Positions 1-8,436 of a stretch of 64,000 bases of DNA are shown piece by piece. Both the position numbers and the translations under genes were made by a program. Where the stretch lies: positions 1-64,000 of the forward strand of contig JBPOHS010000075.1 in assembly GCA_052035295.1 (NCBI GenBank). The letters are read 5' to 3'. The notes below the pieces were generated by a model that had not been told where the DNA came from, searched no databases, and was given only the letters and a program-made list of their open reading frames with translations. Each line of letters opens with the position of its first letter. The stretch's first letter is position 1. This DNA comes from HdN1 sp052035295 (GTDB lineage Bacteria > Pseudomonadota > Gammaproteobacteria > Pseudomonadales > Ketobacteraceae).

Positions 1-426
1 CTGGGAATGGGGGAAAACACCAAGAGTATGCTGATTACGCGCAGTCTCGCTGAAATGAGCCGGTTTGCCGCCAGGCTTGGCGCCAATCCGTTAACCTTTC
101 TCGGGCTTGCCGGCGTGGGTGATCTCATCGTAACGTGTCATTCCCCGCTGAGCAGGAATTTCCGCGTGGGCAACGCGCTGGCCAAGGGGCAGAAGCTGGA
201 TGAGATCCTCGCTACGCTGGGGGGCACGGCCGAAGGCGTCAATACCACGGCCATCGTCAAGAAAAAGGCCGATGAGCTGCAGATTTACATGCCGTTGGTA
301 CAGGGGCTCCATGAAATCCTGTTCCAGGGCGGAAATGTTTTTGATGTCATCAAGCGCTTGATGCTGGGCGAACAAAATACTGATGTCGAATTTGTCTTGC
401 CCAGCACCAAAAAAGTAACGTCCTGA
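1..426 (+). CDS. gpsA: NAD(P)H-dependent glycerol-3-phosphate dehydrogenase, C-terminal part
   Basis: This is the last 141 codons of GpsA, the cytosolic enzyme that reduces dihydroxyacetone phosphate to sn-glycerol 3-phosphate for phospholipid synthesis. The frame is open to base 1, so the start lies outside the window. The family signature GLAGVGDL appears about 34 residues in, followed by the SRNFRVG stretch and the helical C-terminal domain with GTAEGVNT. The full protein is usually about 335 residues, so roughly 60% is missing. The DUF4389 gene and sixA follow closely on the same strand. Identification is firm from the conserved C-terminal half. Confidence 0.95.
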   Translation: MGMGENTKSMLITRSLAEMSRFAARLGANPLTFLGLAGVGDLIVTCHSPLSRNFRVGNALAKGQKLDEILATLGGTAEGVNTTAIVKKKADELQIYMPLVQGLHEILFQGGNVFDVIKRLMLGEQNTDVEFVLPSTKKVTS

Positions 427-441
427 CCGAGGTGCAACATC

Positions 442-732
442 GTGAACAGTCCATTGATTGAACAGAAAGATCCGCTGCTTTTGCGGATTGTCTACACAGT
501 GCTTTTTTACTGCATTTTTTATCTTGCCGAAATCGCCGTGGCCATCATCGCAATCGTGCAAACAGTGTTTGTTGCGCTCTCTGGCGCGCCGCAGGCCGAT
601 ATCAAGCGATTTTCAACCCAGCTTGCGGAATATCTCAAGCAGGTGAGCGCCTATATGACCTGGGCCACTGACAATAAACCTTACCCTTTTGTTGAATGGC
701 CCCACGACGCGAACGAACAAAAACAAGAGTGA
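442..732 (+). CDS. small DUF4389-type membrane protein
   Basis: This is a 96-residue protein with one long hydrophobic segment at about residues 13-46, containing YTVLFYCIFYLAEIAVAII, followed by a charged amphipathic tail. It matches the DUF4389 family of small inner-membrane proteins of unknown function that commonly sit between gpsA and sixA in Pseudomonas-like genomes. The start is GTG at 442, 15 bases after the gpsA stop, with the purine-rich GAGG near 430 as ribosome binding site. The tight spacing to gpsA and to sixA (7 bases) suggests one transcript. No catalytic motif is visible, and the function is unknown. Confidence 0.8.
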   Translation: MNSPLIEQKDPLLLRIVYTVLFYCIFYLAEIAVAIIAIVQTVFVALSGAPQADIKRFSTQLAEYLKQVSAYMTWATDNKPYPFVEWPHDANEQKQE

Positions 733-739
733 TTGCCCG

Positions 740-1201
740 ATGAAACTTTACTTGATGCGGCATGGCCAGGCGGAATCCTATGCGGCGTCGGATGCCGAGC
801 GCCAACTGACCGAGAAGGGTATTGCGCAGTCGCGCGCGATGGCGTCGTTTCTGGCGTCCGAGCCGCCCGTCAGAATCATTTCGAGCCCCTTGGTGCGGGC
901 GTGTCAGACGGCGTTCAATGTCGTTGAGCCCTTGCAGCATGACGTGCCGTTCGACACCTGTGATCTGTTGACACCTGATGAAGACCCCAGGGCTGTTGCT
1001 GACTGGATTGGCAGCCTGCTGACCGACAGCCCGGTGCTGTTGGTAACCCATAATCCCTTGGTGAGTTTGCTGGTGTCGTGGCTAGTGAACGGACACCTGC
1101 AAGGGAGTTTGTCACTGGCAACCGCCGACCTGGTTTGTCTTGAACTCGAGCAGGCGGGACCAGGAACAGCGACCCTGCTGTGGTATGAGCAAGCGCCCTG
1201 A
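740..1201 (+). CDS. sixA: phosphohistidine phosphatase SixA
   Basis: A 153-residue histidine phosphatase whose first residues MKLYLMRHGQAE contain the RHG motif, with His8 as the expected phospho-acceptor. The second conserved histidine is in VTHNPL near residue 113. The length fits SixA (about 160 residues), a cytoplasmic phosphatase acting on phosphohistidine in phosphorelay or nitrogen-PTS proteins. The start at 740 is chosen because the family begins directly with MxLxLMRHG; the frame runs further upstream without a family match. It follows the DUF4389 gene by 7 bases. The true substrate cannot be read from sequence. Confidence 0.92.
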   Translation: MKLYLMRHGQAESYAASDAERQLTEKGIAQSRAMASFLASEPPVRIISSPLVRACQTAFNVVEPLQHDVPFDTCDLLTPDEDPRAVADWIGSLLTDSPVLLVTHNPLVSLLVSWLVNGHLQGSLSLATADLVCLELEQAGPGTATLLWYEQAP

Positions 1202-1235
1202 TCCCGTTGTGATTTTTCCTCCCTGTTTATCCTGC

Positions 1236-1258
1236 CGGGCGCCATTTTCTGGCGCCCG
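1236..1258. terminator. perfect GC-rich hairpin after sixA
   Basis: A 9-bp perfect stem (CGGGCGCCA / TGGCGCCCG) closes a TTTTC loop 34 bases after the sixA stop. There is no T-run, so it is not a classical rho-independent terminator. It probably marks the 3' end of the gpsA-sixA transcript or protects it from exonucleases. Confidence 0.5.
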
Positions 1259-1271
1259 AACCCCTTGCCTT

Positions 1272-1285
1272 TGACTTGCGAGTCG
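1272..1285. promoter_or_regulatory. palindromic operator candidate upstream of acyl-CoA synthetase
   Basis: TGACTTGCGAGTCG is a near-perfect 14-bp palindrome 69 bases before the acyl-CoA synthetase start. It differs at two positions from the perfect palindrome TGACTTGCAAGTCA at 13340-13353, upstream of the ethylmalonyl-CoA block. The first six bases, with the preceding T, form TTGACT, a good -35 element, so a bound protein would overlap a promoter. A shared fatty-acyl or acyl-CoA regulator is an inference. Confidence 0.5.
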
Positions 1286-1354
1286 GTCATATTCGAAAAC
1301 CGCCTGGAGGCGGCCAGAACTAAAATAACTGATGGATTTGCGAGGGACTTATCG

Positions 1355-3064
1355 ATGTCTTCCACTGCTGAAGCAATGCCCAAAGTGACAACCCCCGTCA
1401 ATACCGGGATGCCTTTGCCTCTCGAACGGTTCTATTTCTGGGAGAAAAATCACCCGAACAAAGTGTGTTTCACGCAGCCAATGGGCGGCGGTGAAATTCG
1501 TCACTTTACCTGGGGTGAGGCGGGCAAGCAGATTCGTCGAGTCGCAAACTTTTTGACGGCGCAAGGTGTCAAGCACGGGGATCGCGTGGCGATTCTTTCC
1601 AAGAACTGCGCCCACTGGATCATGAGCGATATCGCAATCTGGATGGCCGGTGGCGTGTCGGTACCCATTTATCCGACCTCCAGCCCTGAGACGATTCAGC
1701 AGATATTGCAGCATTCCGGTTGCAAGGTAATATTCATCGGCAAGCTGGATGGCTGGGAATTCATGAAGCCCGGTGTGCCCGATACCATCAAATGTGTTTC
1801 GTATCCGTTGAGTCCACAGAATGATTATGACAGCTGGGATCGCATTTGCGAGACGAGTGAGCCCCTGTCTGACAGCCCGCGCCGCACGCATCAGGAGCTG
1901 TCCACGATTATTTACACCTCGGGTACCACTGGCATGCCGAAGGGCGTCATGCACACGTTCGGGGGGATGGCGTCCGGAGCCGGTCAGGCATCGACGCTCT
2001 ATGAACTGTCTTCCCGAGATCGCCTGTTGAGCTACTTGCCGCTTTCGCACGTAGCGGAACGCATGTGTGTGGAGCTGGTGCAGATTTATCAGGGCACGCA
2101 TGTGTTCTTCGCCGATTCCCTGGACACCTTTGCGCAGGATTTGCAGCGCTGCCGACCCACAGTATTCTTTGCCGTGCCGCGCATATGGGCCAAATTCCAG
2201 TCTGGCGTATTTGTCAAAATGCCCGAGGAAAAGCTGCGGAAACTGTTCCGTATTCCGGTGGTGTCCAAAATCATCAAGCGCAAGATCATTCAGGGGCTGG
2301 GGCTGGATTACTGCCGTTTTGCACTCAGTGGCGCGGCGCCCATTTCCCAGGATTTGCTGAATTGGTACAAAGCGTTGGGCCTGGAAGTGCTGGAAGTCTA
2401 TGGCATGACCGAAAACCTGGGGTATTCCCATGCTACGCGTCGTGGCCGCTCGAAAGTCGGTTTCGTCGGGCAGCCTAACCCGGGCGTTGAGGTCAAGCTG
2501 AGCGAGCAGAACGAAATTCTCGTCAAGAGCCCTTGCACCATGGTCGGCTACTACAAGGAAGCCGAAAAAACGGCGGAAGCGCTCGACGGCAATGGTTTCC
2601 TGCATACGGGAGATGTGGGCACCATCGACAACGACGGCGCCTTGAAAATCACCGGCCGTATCAAGGAGATCTTCAAGTCCAGCAAGGGCAAATATATCGC
2701 GCCATTCCCGATAGAAAACAAACTGCTGGGGAACTCGCATATCGAACAGATTTGCGTGATCGGTTCGGGCTTGCCCCAACCGGTGGCGATTGTGATGTTA
2801 TCGGAGGGGGATCGCAAGCGTCTGTCCGAAGGACAATCCCGCGATGAAATAACGTCATCCCTGCAGGCCTTGATCAAGGAAGTCAATCCTGTGCTGGAGG
2901 CGCATGAGCGTCTGGCGGCACTGGTCGTTGCTCGCGAGGAATGGACCATCGATAACGGTGTGTTGACGCCTACCCTGAAAATCAAGCGCAATGTGCTCGA
3001 GTCCCAGTACCAGGCCAAGCTGGAAGAATGGGCGGAGCGCAAGGGCGAGGTGCTCTGGGAATAA
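1355..3064 (+). CDS. AMP-forming long-chain acyl-CoA synthetase (FadD15/FACL type)
   Basis: A 569-residue member of the adenylate-forming family that should activate fatty acids or related carboxylates to acyl-CoA with ATP. The phosphate-binding P-loop TSGTTGMPKG begins at residue 188. The VYGMTEN motif (about 348-354) and TGDVGTIDNDGALKITGRIKE (about 425-445) are the expected substrate and hinge motifs. The overall pattern (LSYLPLSHVAER, IKEIFKSSKGKYIAP) is of the eukaryotic-like long-chain synthetase branch. I chose ATG 1355, which has AGGGA eight bases upstream; a frame-open ATG at 1265 gives 30 unconserved residues. It heads an operon with a thioesterase and two hydrolases. Chain-length preference is unknown. 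Confidence 0.9.
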   Translation: MSSTAEAMPKVTTPVNTGMPLPLERFYFWEKNHPNKVCFTQPMGGGEIRHFTWGEAGKQIRRVANFLTAQGVKHGDRVAILSKNCAHWIMSDIAIWMAGGVSVPIYPTSSPETIQQILQHSGCKVIFIGKLDGWEFMKPGVPDTIKCVSYPLSPQNDYDSWDRICETSEPLSDSPRRTHQELSTIIYTSGTTGMPKGVMHTFGGMASGAGQASTLYELSSRDRLLSYLPLSHVAERMCVELVQIYQGTHVFFADSLDTFAQDLQRCRPTVFFAVPRIWAKFQSGVFVKMPEEKLRKLFRIPVVSKIIKRKIIQGLGLDYCRFALSGAAPISQDLLNWYKALGLEVLEVYGMTENLGYSHATRRGRSKVGFVGQPNPGVEVKLSEQNEILVKSPCTMVGYYKEAEKTAEALDGNGFLHTGDVGTIDNDGALKITGRIKEIFKSSKGKYIAPFPIENKLLGNSHIEQICVIGSGLPQPVAIVMLSEGDRKRLSEGQSRDEITSSLQALIKEVNPVLEAHERLAALVVAREEWTIDNGVLTPTLKIKRNVLESQYQAKLEEWAERKGEVLWE

Positions 3065-3156
3065 GCGTTCTCGGGCAATAACGTTTGCCCGGTAGCAGAC
3101 CCGATGCGCTGAATGAATAAATGTATTGGCAATTAATTGGCAGGAGTCGTTGCCCC

Positions 3157-3579
3157 ATGTCCATCTGGTATCGGAAACCAACACTCGCAGAAGCCAACCA
3201 GTTCAACGAGACCACCATTCTCGGTGCGATTGGAATCCGGTTTACCGAAGTGGGTGATGATTACATCACCGGTACCATGCCGGTGGACACCCGTACGCAC
3301 CAACCCTTCGGCATATTGCATGGGGGGGCTTCGGTGGTATTGGCCGAATCGCTCGGTAGTCTTGCCGCCAATTTCTGCGTGGACGGTGAAAAGTACTATT
3401 GTGTCGGGCTGGATATCAACGCCAACCATTTGCGTTCGGTACGCAGCGGCGTGGTAACGGGTACGGCGCGGCCGGTGCATCTGGGTAAAAGCACGCAAGT
3501 GTGGGAAATCAAGATCGTTGATGAAGCCGGAAAATCGGTCTGCATCTCGCGTCTGACCATGGCCGTGCTGGGTCGTTGA
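3157..3579 (+). CDS. hotdog-fold acyl-CoA thioesterase (PaaI/YdiI type)
   Basis: A 140-residue single hotdog domain of the PaaI/MenI/EntH type. HGGASVVLAESLGS at about residues 54-67 holds the oxyanion helix and the glutamate expected to act in thioester hydrolysis. Length agrees with the family (135-145). The start at 3157 has CAGGAG about ten bases upstream and matches the usual N-terminus; an upstream in-frame ATG at 3121 lacks a match. The stop overlaps the start of the next gene (TGATG), implying translational coupling with the downstream hydrolase. The neighbouring acyl-CoA synthetase suggests it hydrolyses acyl-CoA made or used in the same pathway. Confidence 0.88.
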   Translation: MSIWYRKPTLAEANQFNETTILGAIGIRFTEVGDDYITGTMPVDTRTHQPFGILHGGASVVLAESLGSLAANFCVDGEKYYCVGLDINANHLRSVRSGVVTGTARPVHLGKSTQVWEIKIVDEAGKSVCISRLTMAVLGR

Positions 3580-4361
3580 TGACCACACTTCATATTGCGC
3601 ACGCCAACGGTTTTCCGGGCGCTGTCTATCAACCATTGGCATCACGTCTGCAGGCAAATACGCTCATCATTCCCCGGTTGGGGCACAATCCCGTTTATCC
3701 CGTGCAGGACGAATGGGATGCGCTCGTGCAGGAGTTGATTGAATTTCTGGTGGCGTCGTCTTCTGGCGAAAAGGTGTTTCTGGTCGGGCATTCCCTGGGA
3801 TCCATCGTTTCCTTCAAGCTGGCTCATGCGCGGCCAGACCTGGTCAGTGGTCTGGTGATGCTGGATCCGCCCCTTATCTATGGCGTGAATGCCGTCTTGA
3901 CCCGTGTGGCGAGATGGTTGGGCAAGATGGATGACATTACTCCCGCCCGGTTGAGCAAACATCGCAAGCGTCAGTGGGCCAGCGTTGAAGCCGCTGAAGC
4001 CTATTTTCGCAGCAAGCCTTTCTTCGCCCAGCTGCATCCTGACGTTTTTTCCCGGTGGATGGAAACGGCAATACAGCATAATGAACAAGGCTATGGTCTG
4101 GTTTTTGATGTGGCTACCGAAGTCGATATCTTTCGAACCACGCCACTGTATTTGAATCGGTTGAAAGGCCGCTTGCAGGTGCCGGCGTGGTTGCGATATG
4201 CCAATGACAGTGATGCGACGTTTCGACGTTGTGTGCAGCCCTTCGCCCGGGATTTTGGAATTGAACTGTCTATCACGGCAGGGGGGCACATGTTTCCGCT
4301 GATTGCCCTGGACGATACCGCCCAATTTATCAATCGTTGTCTTGCTGAGGTTGCCGCATGA
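3579..4361 (+). CDS. alpha/beta-fold hydrolase
   Basis: A 260-residue cytoplasmic alpha/beta hydrolase. The nucleophile elbow GHSLGS places the serine at residue 72; the probable catalytic histidine is in GGHMFPL near the C-terminus. HANGFPG near the N-terminus is the oxyanion loop. There is no signal peptide. Its start overlaps the thioesterase stop by one base, and its own stop overlaps the next hydrolase start (ATGA), so the three genes are tightly coupled. The same pair of consecutive hydrolases is found beside an acyl-CoA synthetase and thioesterase in Pseudomonas-like genomes. The substrate is unknown. Confidence 0.85.
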   Translation: MTTLHIAHANGFPGAVYQPLASRLQANTLIIPRLGHNPVYPVQDEWDALVQELIEFLVASSSGEKVFLVGHSLGSIVSFKLAHARPDLVSGLVMLDPPLIYGVNAVLTRVARWLGKMDDITPARLSKHRKRQWASVEAAEAYFRSKPFFAQLHPDVFSRWMETAIQHNEQGYGLVFDVATEVDIFRTTPLYLNRLKGRLQVPAWLRYANDSDATFRRCVQPFARDFGIELSITAGGHMFPLIALDDTAQFINRCLAEVAA

Positions 4362-5248
4362 ACGAAACGCAGGATGAAAGTCCGTCGTCAAAAATGTCCT
4401 GTCGCGCTGTTGAGTTTCGATTGCCCTGGGGGAAAATTCGCGGTGAGTTCTATGGTCATTACTCAAAGCCCCTGATCGTGGCGTTGCATGGGTGGCTGGA
4501 TAATGCTGCGTCGTTTCGTGAGCTGGCGCCGCTGTTGGAAGACTATTCCGTGCTTGCCATCGATCTGGCTGGGCATGGCATGTCTGATCATCGCCCTCAG
4601 GGTGTACGTTACCATCTGGTGGATAACGTCGATGATGTCATGGGCGTCGTCGACCTGATTGGTGTTCAGGAATACGTCTTGTTGGCGCACTCGATGAGCG
4701 CCGGATTTGGCGTGTACCTGGCAGCGGTCGATACGCGCGTCAAAAAAATTGTGTTGATCGAAGGTATTGGCAGCCAGAGCAATGGGCCGGAAAAAGCTGT
4801 TTCTACCCTGGCTGCGGCGGTGAGCGAACTCAAGCGTAGTTTACGCACAAAAATGCCGGTGTACCCTGATCATGCAGCCGCCGTTGCCGCACGCGCCAAT
4901 GTGGTGGGTAAAATTTCCGAGACCGCGGCTAATACCTTGTGTGAGCGTGGGCTGAGGGGAGTCGAGGAGGGCGTTACCTGGAGCTCCGATCCCCGTTTGC
5001 GTACATCTTCGGCACTGCGGTTTCCGGAGGATTTCATTCATGCGTTTCTTGAAGCACTCACCCAGCCGGTGATGCTGCTCCTTGGCAAGGATAGCGTCTT
5101 CAAGGTTGAACCGTATTATGGTGACCGGGTGAAGAAAGTGAAGAATATGCAAGTCGTGACACTCGACGGCAATCATCACCTCCATCTGGAGCAAGACACT
5201 GTAGGCAGTGTTGCCAGCGAAATTAACCGTTTTCTGGCGCAAGGCTGA
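4358..5248 (+). CDS. alpha/beta-fold hydrolase with atypical nucleophile elbow
   Basis: A 296-residue alpha/beta hydrolase. The HGWLDN oxyanion loop (about residues 46-51) and DLAGHGMSDH (about 70-79) are typical of the epoxide hydrolase-like branch. The elbow is AHSMSA instead of GxSxG, with the serine at residue 112; small residues are kept, so it may still be active. The C-terminal DGNHHLHLE supplies the histidine (273 or 274). It is the last gene of the acyl-CoA synthetase operon and starts four bases inside the previous gene. The substrate is unknown. Confidence 0.85.
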   Translation: MNETQDESPSSKMSCRAVEFRLPWGKIRGEFYGHYSKPLIVALHGWLDNAASFRELAPLLEDYSVLAIDLAGHGMSDHRPQGVRYHLVDNVDDVMGVVDLIGVQEYVLLAHSMSAGFGVYLAAVDTRVKKIVLIEGIGSQSNGPEKAVSTLAAAVSELKRSLRTKMPVYPDHAAAVAARANVVGKISETAANTLCERGLRGVEEGVTWSSDPRLRTSSALRFPEDFIHAFLEALTQPVMLLLGKDSVFKVEPYYGDRVKKVKNMQVVTLDGNHHLHLEQDTVGSVASEINRFLAQG

Positions 5249-5301
5249 TAGCGCCGGTCTCACCACGTGGATCTGACCGGTGCTTGCGTTATGTTGTTGC
5301 T

Positions 5302-5353
5302 AAGTGTTGTCGCGAAGTGTTGCTGCGAAGTCTTGTTGCGAAGTGTTGTAGCG
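5302..5353. repeat. 13-bp tandem repeat, four copies
   Basis: Four contiguous copies of a 13-base unit: AAGTGTTGTCGCG, AAGTGTTGCTGCG, AAGTCTTGTTGCG and AAGTGTTGTAGCG. They fill the gap between the convergent hydrolase (ends 5248) and meaB (ends 5359). The copies differ only at one early base and at positions 9-10, so this is a young or slippage-prone minisatellite. It stops five bases before the meaB stop codon, at the left edge of the ethylmalonyl-CoA block. Confidence 0.85.
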
Positions 5354-5358
5354 GACAG

Positions 5359-6390
5359 CTATTGCCTGATGTGCGAGCGAATATGGTCGCGGACGCGTGC
5401 ATATTTCGCCTCAAAGGAAGGTAGTGGCTTTAAACTCGCTTCATCGAGTGCCTGCATTACTCCCAGACCGAACTCCCCGTATTCACGGGCAATCAGTTTC
5501 TGGAGGTAGAACGCGTCATCGTCGCGTTCCGGAAGCATTTGTCTGAGTGACAGTATGTGGTCCATCAATGGGGCCAATCCGGTTTGCTTGAGGGCGCTGA
5601 CCAGAAAGATATTGTCCTGATGTGACTGTGATGCATTATCAATGGCGTTCAAATCCACCAGACGGGCCTGTTTGAGCGCGGTGCGCAACATGTAATAGCT
5701 GGTGCGGGCCAGTTTTTCTTCATCGCATTTATTGATGATGAAACTGTCCGGAATTTCCATGATGCCGCATTTCATGAACTGGATCTGATCTCCTGCCAGG
5801 GGTTGCATGACCAAAAAGGTATGATGCCCCATATGCTGGATGTCGATCTCGTTCTGGCCAATGCCCACGGTCTCAATAAAAATGAAATCGAAAAAATAAC
5901 GCAGAATACGGGTGGCATGGTAGGTGGCTTGCGTGATGCCACCCAATTCCAGATTGGACGCCTGCGAGCGAAAATAAAGCCGTTCGGTGTTTTCCGTCAT
6001 GCGCAAGCGCGTGCGATCGCCCAGAATGCTACCGCCGCTGATATGAGAGGAAGGGTCCACAGCCAGCACCGCGATGGAAACGTCCCTGGAACGCTCCAGC
6101 AATGCCTTGCTCAATTCCGCGATCAGGGTGGATTTGCCGGCGCCGGGTGTCCCGGTAAATCCAATGACACAACCGTTGCGTGAATGCTCGCCCTTGTTGA
6201 GGAACGTCACAATATCATGGCGTTCCTGCGCGCTCTCTTCGAGACGATTCTCAAACAGTGAAACCAGTTTGGCCACCGCCAGCTTTTTATGCTGGCGAGC
6301 AGACTCAATCTGCTGTTGGCGAAGATCCGAAAGCGGGCGCGCATCAGATAGCATTCCGGGATCGATCCTAGACGCTTGCCTTGTGGGCAT
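5359..6390 (-). CDS. meaB: MeaB-type G-protein chaperone of cobalamin-dependent acyl-CoA mutase
   Basis: A 343-residue SIMIBI-class GTPase of the MeaB/ArgK family. These proteins load and protect adenosylcobalamin in acyl-CoA mutases. GTPGAGKST (about residues 79-87) is the P-loop; DPSS (about 113-116) and FIETVGIGQNE (about 178-188) are the switch motifs; NKCD (about 224-227) is the base-specificity motif. Length fits the family (about 330). Its start overlaps the mutase stop by 23 bases, implying translational coupling. Methionine 13 is an alternative start, since neither has a strong ribosome binding site. Partnership with the adjacent mutase is near certain by context. Confidence 0.92.
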   Translation of the reverse strand: MPTRQASRIDPGMLSDARPLSDLRQQQIESARQHKKLAVAKLVSLFENRLEESAQERHDIVTFLNKGEHSRNGCVIGFTGTPGAGKSTLIAELSKALLERSRDVSIAVLAVDPSSHISGGSILGDRTRLRMTENTERLYFRSQASNLELGGITQATYHATRILRYFFDFIFIETVGIGQNEIDIQHMGHHTFLVMQPLAGDQIQFMKCGIMEIPDSFIINKCDEEKLARTSYYMLRTALKQARLVDLNAIDNASQSHQDNIFLVSALKQTGLAPLMDHILSLRQMLPERDDDAFYLQKLIAREYGEFGLGVMQALDEASLKPLPSFEAKYARVRDHIRSHIRQ

Positions 6391-8389
6391 TCACGATATC
6401 CATCACCTGGTTCATGATCGTCATCAGATCAAAATCCTTCGGTGTGAATATTGCTTTGACGCCGGCAGCGAGCAGACTGTCGAAGTCCCCTTTGGGAATG
6501 ATGCCGCCGAGCACCACAGGGATAGCGTTACGGTCGCCCTGTTTCTCCAGCGTATCGAACAGCTGTGCAACGATCTCGTTGTGTGAACCCGAAAGCAGCG
6601 AAATGCCGATGACATCCGCATCTTCTTCAATTGCGGATTGAACGATCTCTTCTCCGCTCAAACGGATGCCGAAATAAATGACATCAAAGCCAGCATGGCG
6701 TGCCGCGACCGAAATCATCTCTGCGCCATTCGAATGCCCATCCAGCCCGGGTTTGCCAACCACGATGCGAGGACGGTGACCATATTGCTTGATGAAAGCA
6801 TCCACCTTGTCGCGCACGGTGTGCAGCATTTCATTGTCGAGACCCAGGGTCTGACCTTCCACACCCGTCGGCGCCCGGTATTCCCCGTAAACTTCGCGCA
6901 GCGTATTGGACCACTCACCCGTAGACACCCGTGCTTTTGCACACGCGATGGAAACCTCCATCAGGTTCTTGCCGGCTTTGGCTTCTTCTTTCAGACGTTG
7001 CAGACAGGCTTGCGCATGCGCTTCGTCACGCTTGGCCTTGGTGGCTTGCAATGCGGCGAGGGTTTCAGCCGCCGATTCAGAATCGACCTTGAACACGCCT
7101 CCGTCGCTATCCCGTACCAGCGGTGATTCAATGCCCCCTTGCCAGCGGTTCTTGCCGACCACGACGACTTCGTTGGCATTGATACGTGACATGCGATCCG
7201 CTTGTGAAACGACCAGTTGCGATTTCATGTAGCCATTTTTGATAGCTTCAACACCGCCGCCCGCGTCAAGAATCTTGGCAATTTCGGCCTTGGCCTGTTC
7301 CTTGAGATCAGCCACCTTTGACGCGACCACGGGGGACCCGTCAAACAGGTCAGGGTACTCGAGCAGGTCCGTTTCGTACGCAAGAATTTGCTGTAAACGC
7401 AAGGACCATTGCTGATCCCATGGGCGAGGCAACGACAGTGCTTCGTTCCAGGCAGGAAGTTGCAGCGCACGACAGCGGGCGTTACGACTCATCGTTACGC
7501 CCAGCGCTTCAATCAATATACGCCAGGCGTTATTTTCCGGCTGCTCTTCGGTCAATCCCAGCGAGTTAACCTGTACGCCATAACGGAACAAACGGTATTT
7601 CGGATTTTTGACGCCGTAGCGCTGCTGACAAATTTCATCCCACAATTCGGTAAATGCGCGCATCTTGCACATTTCCTCGATGAAGCGCATTCCCGCATTA
7701 ACGAAGAAAGAAATACGTCCTACGCATTGCTCGAATTCTTCTTCACTGAAGCAATTGCGCGCCCTGATGGCGTCCAGGATGGTAATTGCTGTCACCAGCG
7801 AGTACGCCAATTCCTGCACGGGGGTCGCGCCGGCTTCCTGCAAGTGGTAGGAACAAATGTTTGATGGGTTCCACTTCGGCACATTGCGCAGACAGTATTC
7901 ATACATGTCGACGATCAGTTTGATCGATTCCTCTGGCGGGAACACGTAGGTACCGCGTGCCAGGAATTCCTTGATCAAATCGTTTTGGGTCGTGCCCTGT
8001 AATTTGCTGATGTCGATACCACGTTCTTCTGCCAGCGCAACGTACAACGACAGTAGCCACATGGAGGTGCCGTTGATGGTCATGGAGGTGTTGACTTCAT
8101 CGATGCCGATTTGATCAAAGAGGATCGCCATGTCGTCGAGCGTATTGATCGGCACGCCCACTTTTCCGATTTCGGGGCGTGCAATGGGATCGTCGGAGCT
8201 GTAACCGCACTGGGTGGCGAGGTCGAACGCAATTGACAGCCCGGTCTGACCCTTGGAAAGGTTGGAGCGGTACAGGTTGTTCGAGGCCCGTACGTTGGTG
8301 TGGCCAGCGTATGTGCGGAATATCCAGGGTTTGTCGACCGTGGGGGCACCTGTTTTGTCGTAGAGGTGATGGGCTTTCTTGTCAGTCAT
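6368..8389 (-). CDS. ecm: ethylmalonyl-CoA mutase (MeaA type, B12-dependent)
   Basis: A 673-residue single-chain cobalamin mutase. An N-terminal TIM-barrel substrate domain (about 20-520) is followed by a B12-binding domain (about 535-670) with DGHSNG (the DxHxxG cobalamin motif), SLLSGSH and VVLGG. The segments TYAGHTNVRASN, TQNDLIKEFLARGTYVFPP and PKWNPSNICSYHLQEAGATP are the MeaA pattern, distinct from methylmalonyl-CoA mutase large subunits (over 700 residues). It should interconvert (2R)-ethylmalonyl-CoA and methylsuccinyl-CoA. ATG 8389 is preceded by GGAG eight bases away; the frame extends upstream into an inverted-repeat element, which I exclude. The flanking mch, mcd and meaB support the assignment. 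Confidence 0.9.
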   Translation of the reverse strand: MTDKKAHHLYDKTGAPTVDKPWIFRTYAGHTNVRASNNLYRSNLSKGQTGLSIAFDLATQCGYSSDDPIARPEIGKVGVPINTLDDMAILFDQIGIDEVNTSMTINGTSMWLLSLYVALAEERGIDISKLQGTTQNDLIKEFLARGTYVFPPEESIKLIVDMYEYCLRNVPKWNPSNICSYHLQEAGATPVQELAYSLVTAITILDAIRARNCFSEEEFEQCVGRISFFVNAGMRFIEEMCKMRAFTELWDEICQQRYGVKNPKYRLFRYGVQVNSLGLTEEQPENNAWRILIEALGVTMSRNARCRALQLPAWNEALSLPRPWDQQWSLRLQQILAYETDLLEYPDLFDGSPVVASKVADLKEQAKAEIAKILDAGGGVEAIKNGYMKSQLVVSQADRMSRINANEVVVVGKNRWQGGIESPLVRDSDGGVFKVDSESAAETLAALQATKAKRDEAHAQACLQRLKEEAKAGKNLMEVSIACAKARVSTGEWSNTLREVYGEYRAPTGVEGQTLGLDNEMLHTVRDKVDAFIKQYGHRPRIVVGKPGLDGHSNGAEMISVAARHAGFDVIYFGIRLSGEEIVQSAIEEDADVIGISLLSGSHNEIVAQLFDTLEKQGDRNAIPVVLGGIIPKGDFDSLLAAGVKAIFTPKDFDLMTIMNQVMDIVNAHKASV

Positions 8390-8436
8390 TGTGTTGACTC
8401 CGAATGTACGTGAATTCGTTCGTCCTTGGCGGAGCG

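Noticed and set aside
1349..2779. A 476-codon open frame on the minus strand
   Set aside because: It is fully antisense to the acyl-CoA synthetase, has no ribosome binding site and no recognisable domain, and its composition is that of a shadow frame in GC-rich DNA.
6368..8389. Methylmalonyl-CoA or isobutyryl-CoA mutase
   Set aside because: The 673-residue single chain and the MeaA-like motifs fit ethylmalonyl-CoA mutase better, and mch and mcd are neighbours. A tree would settle it.
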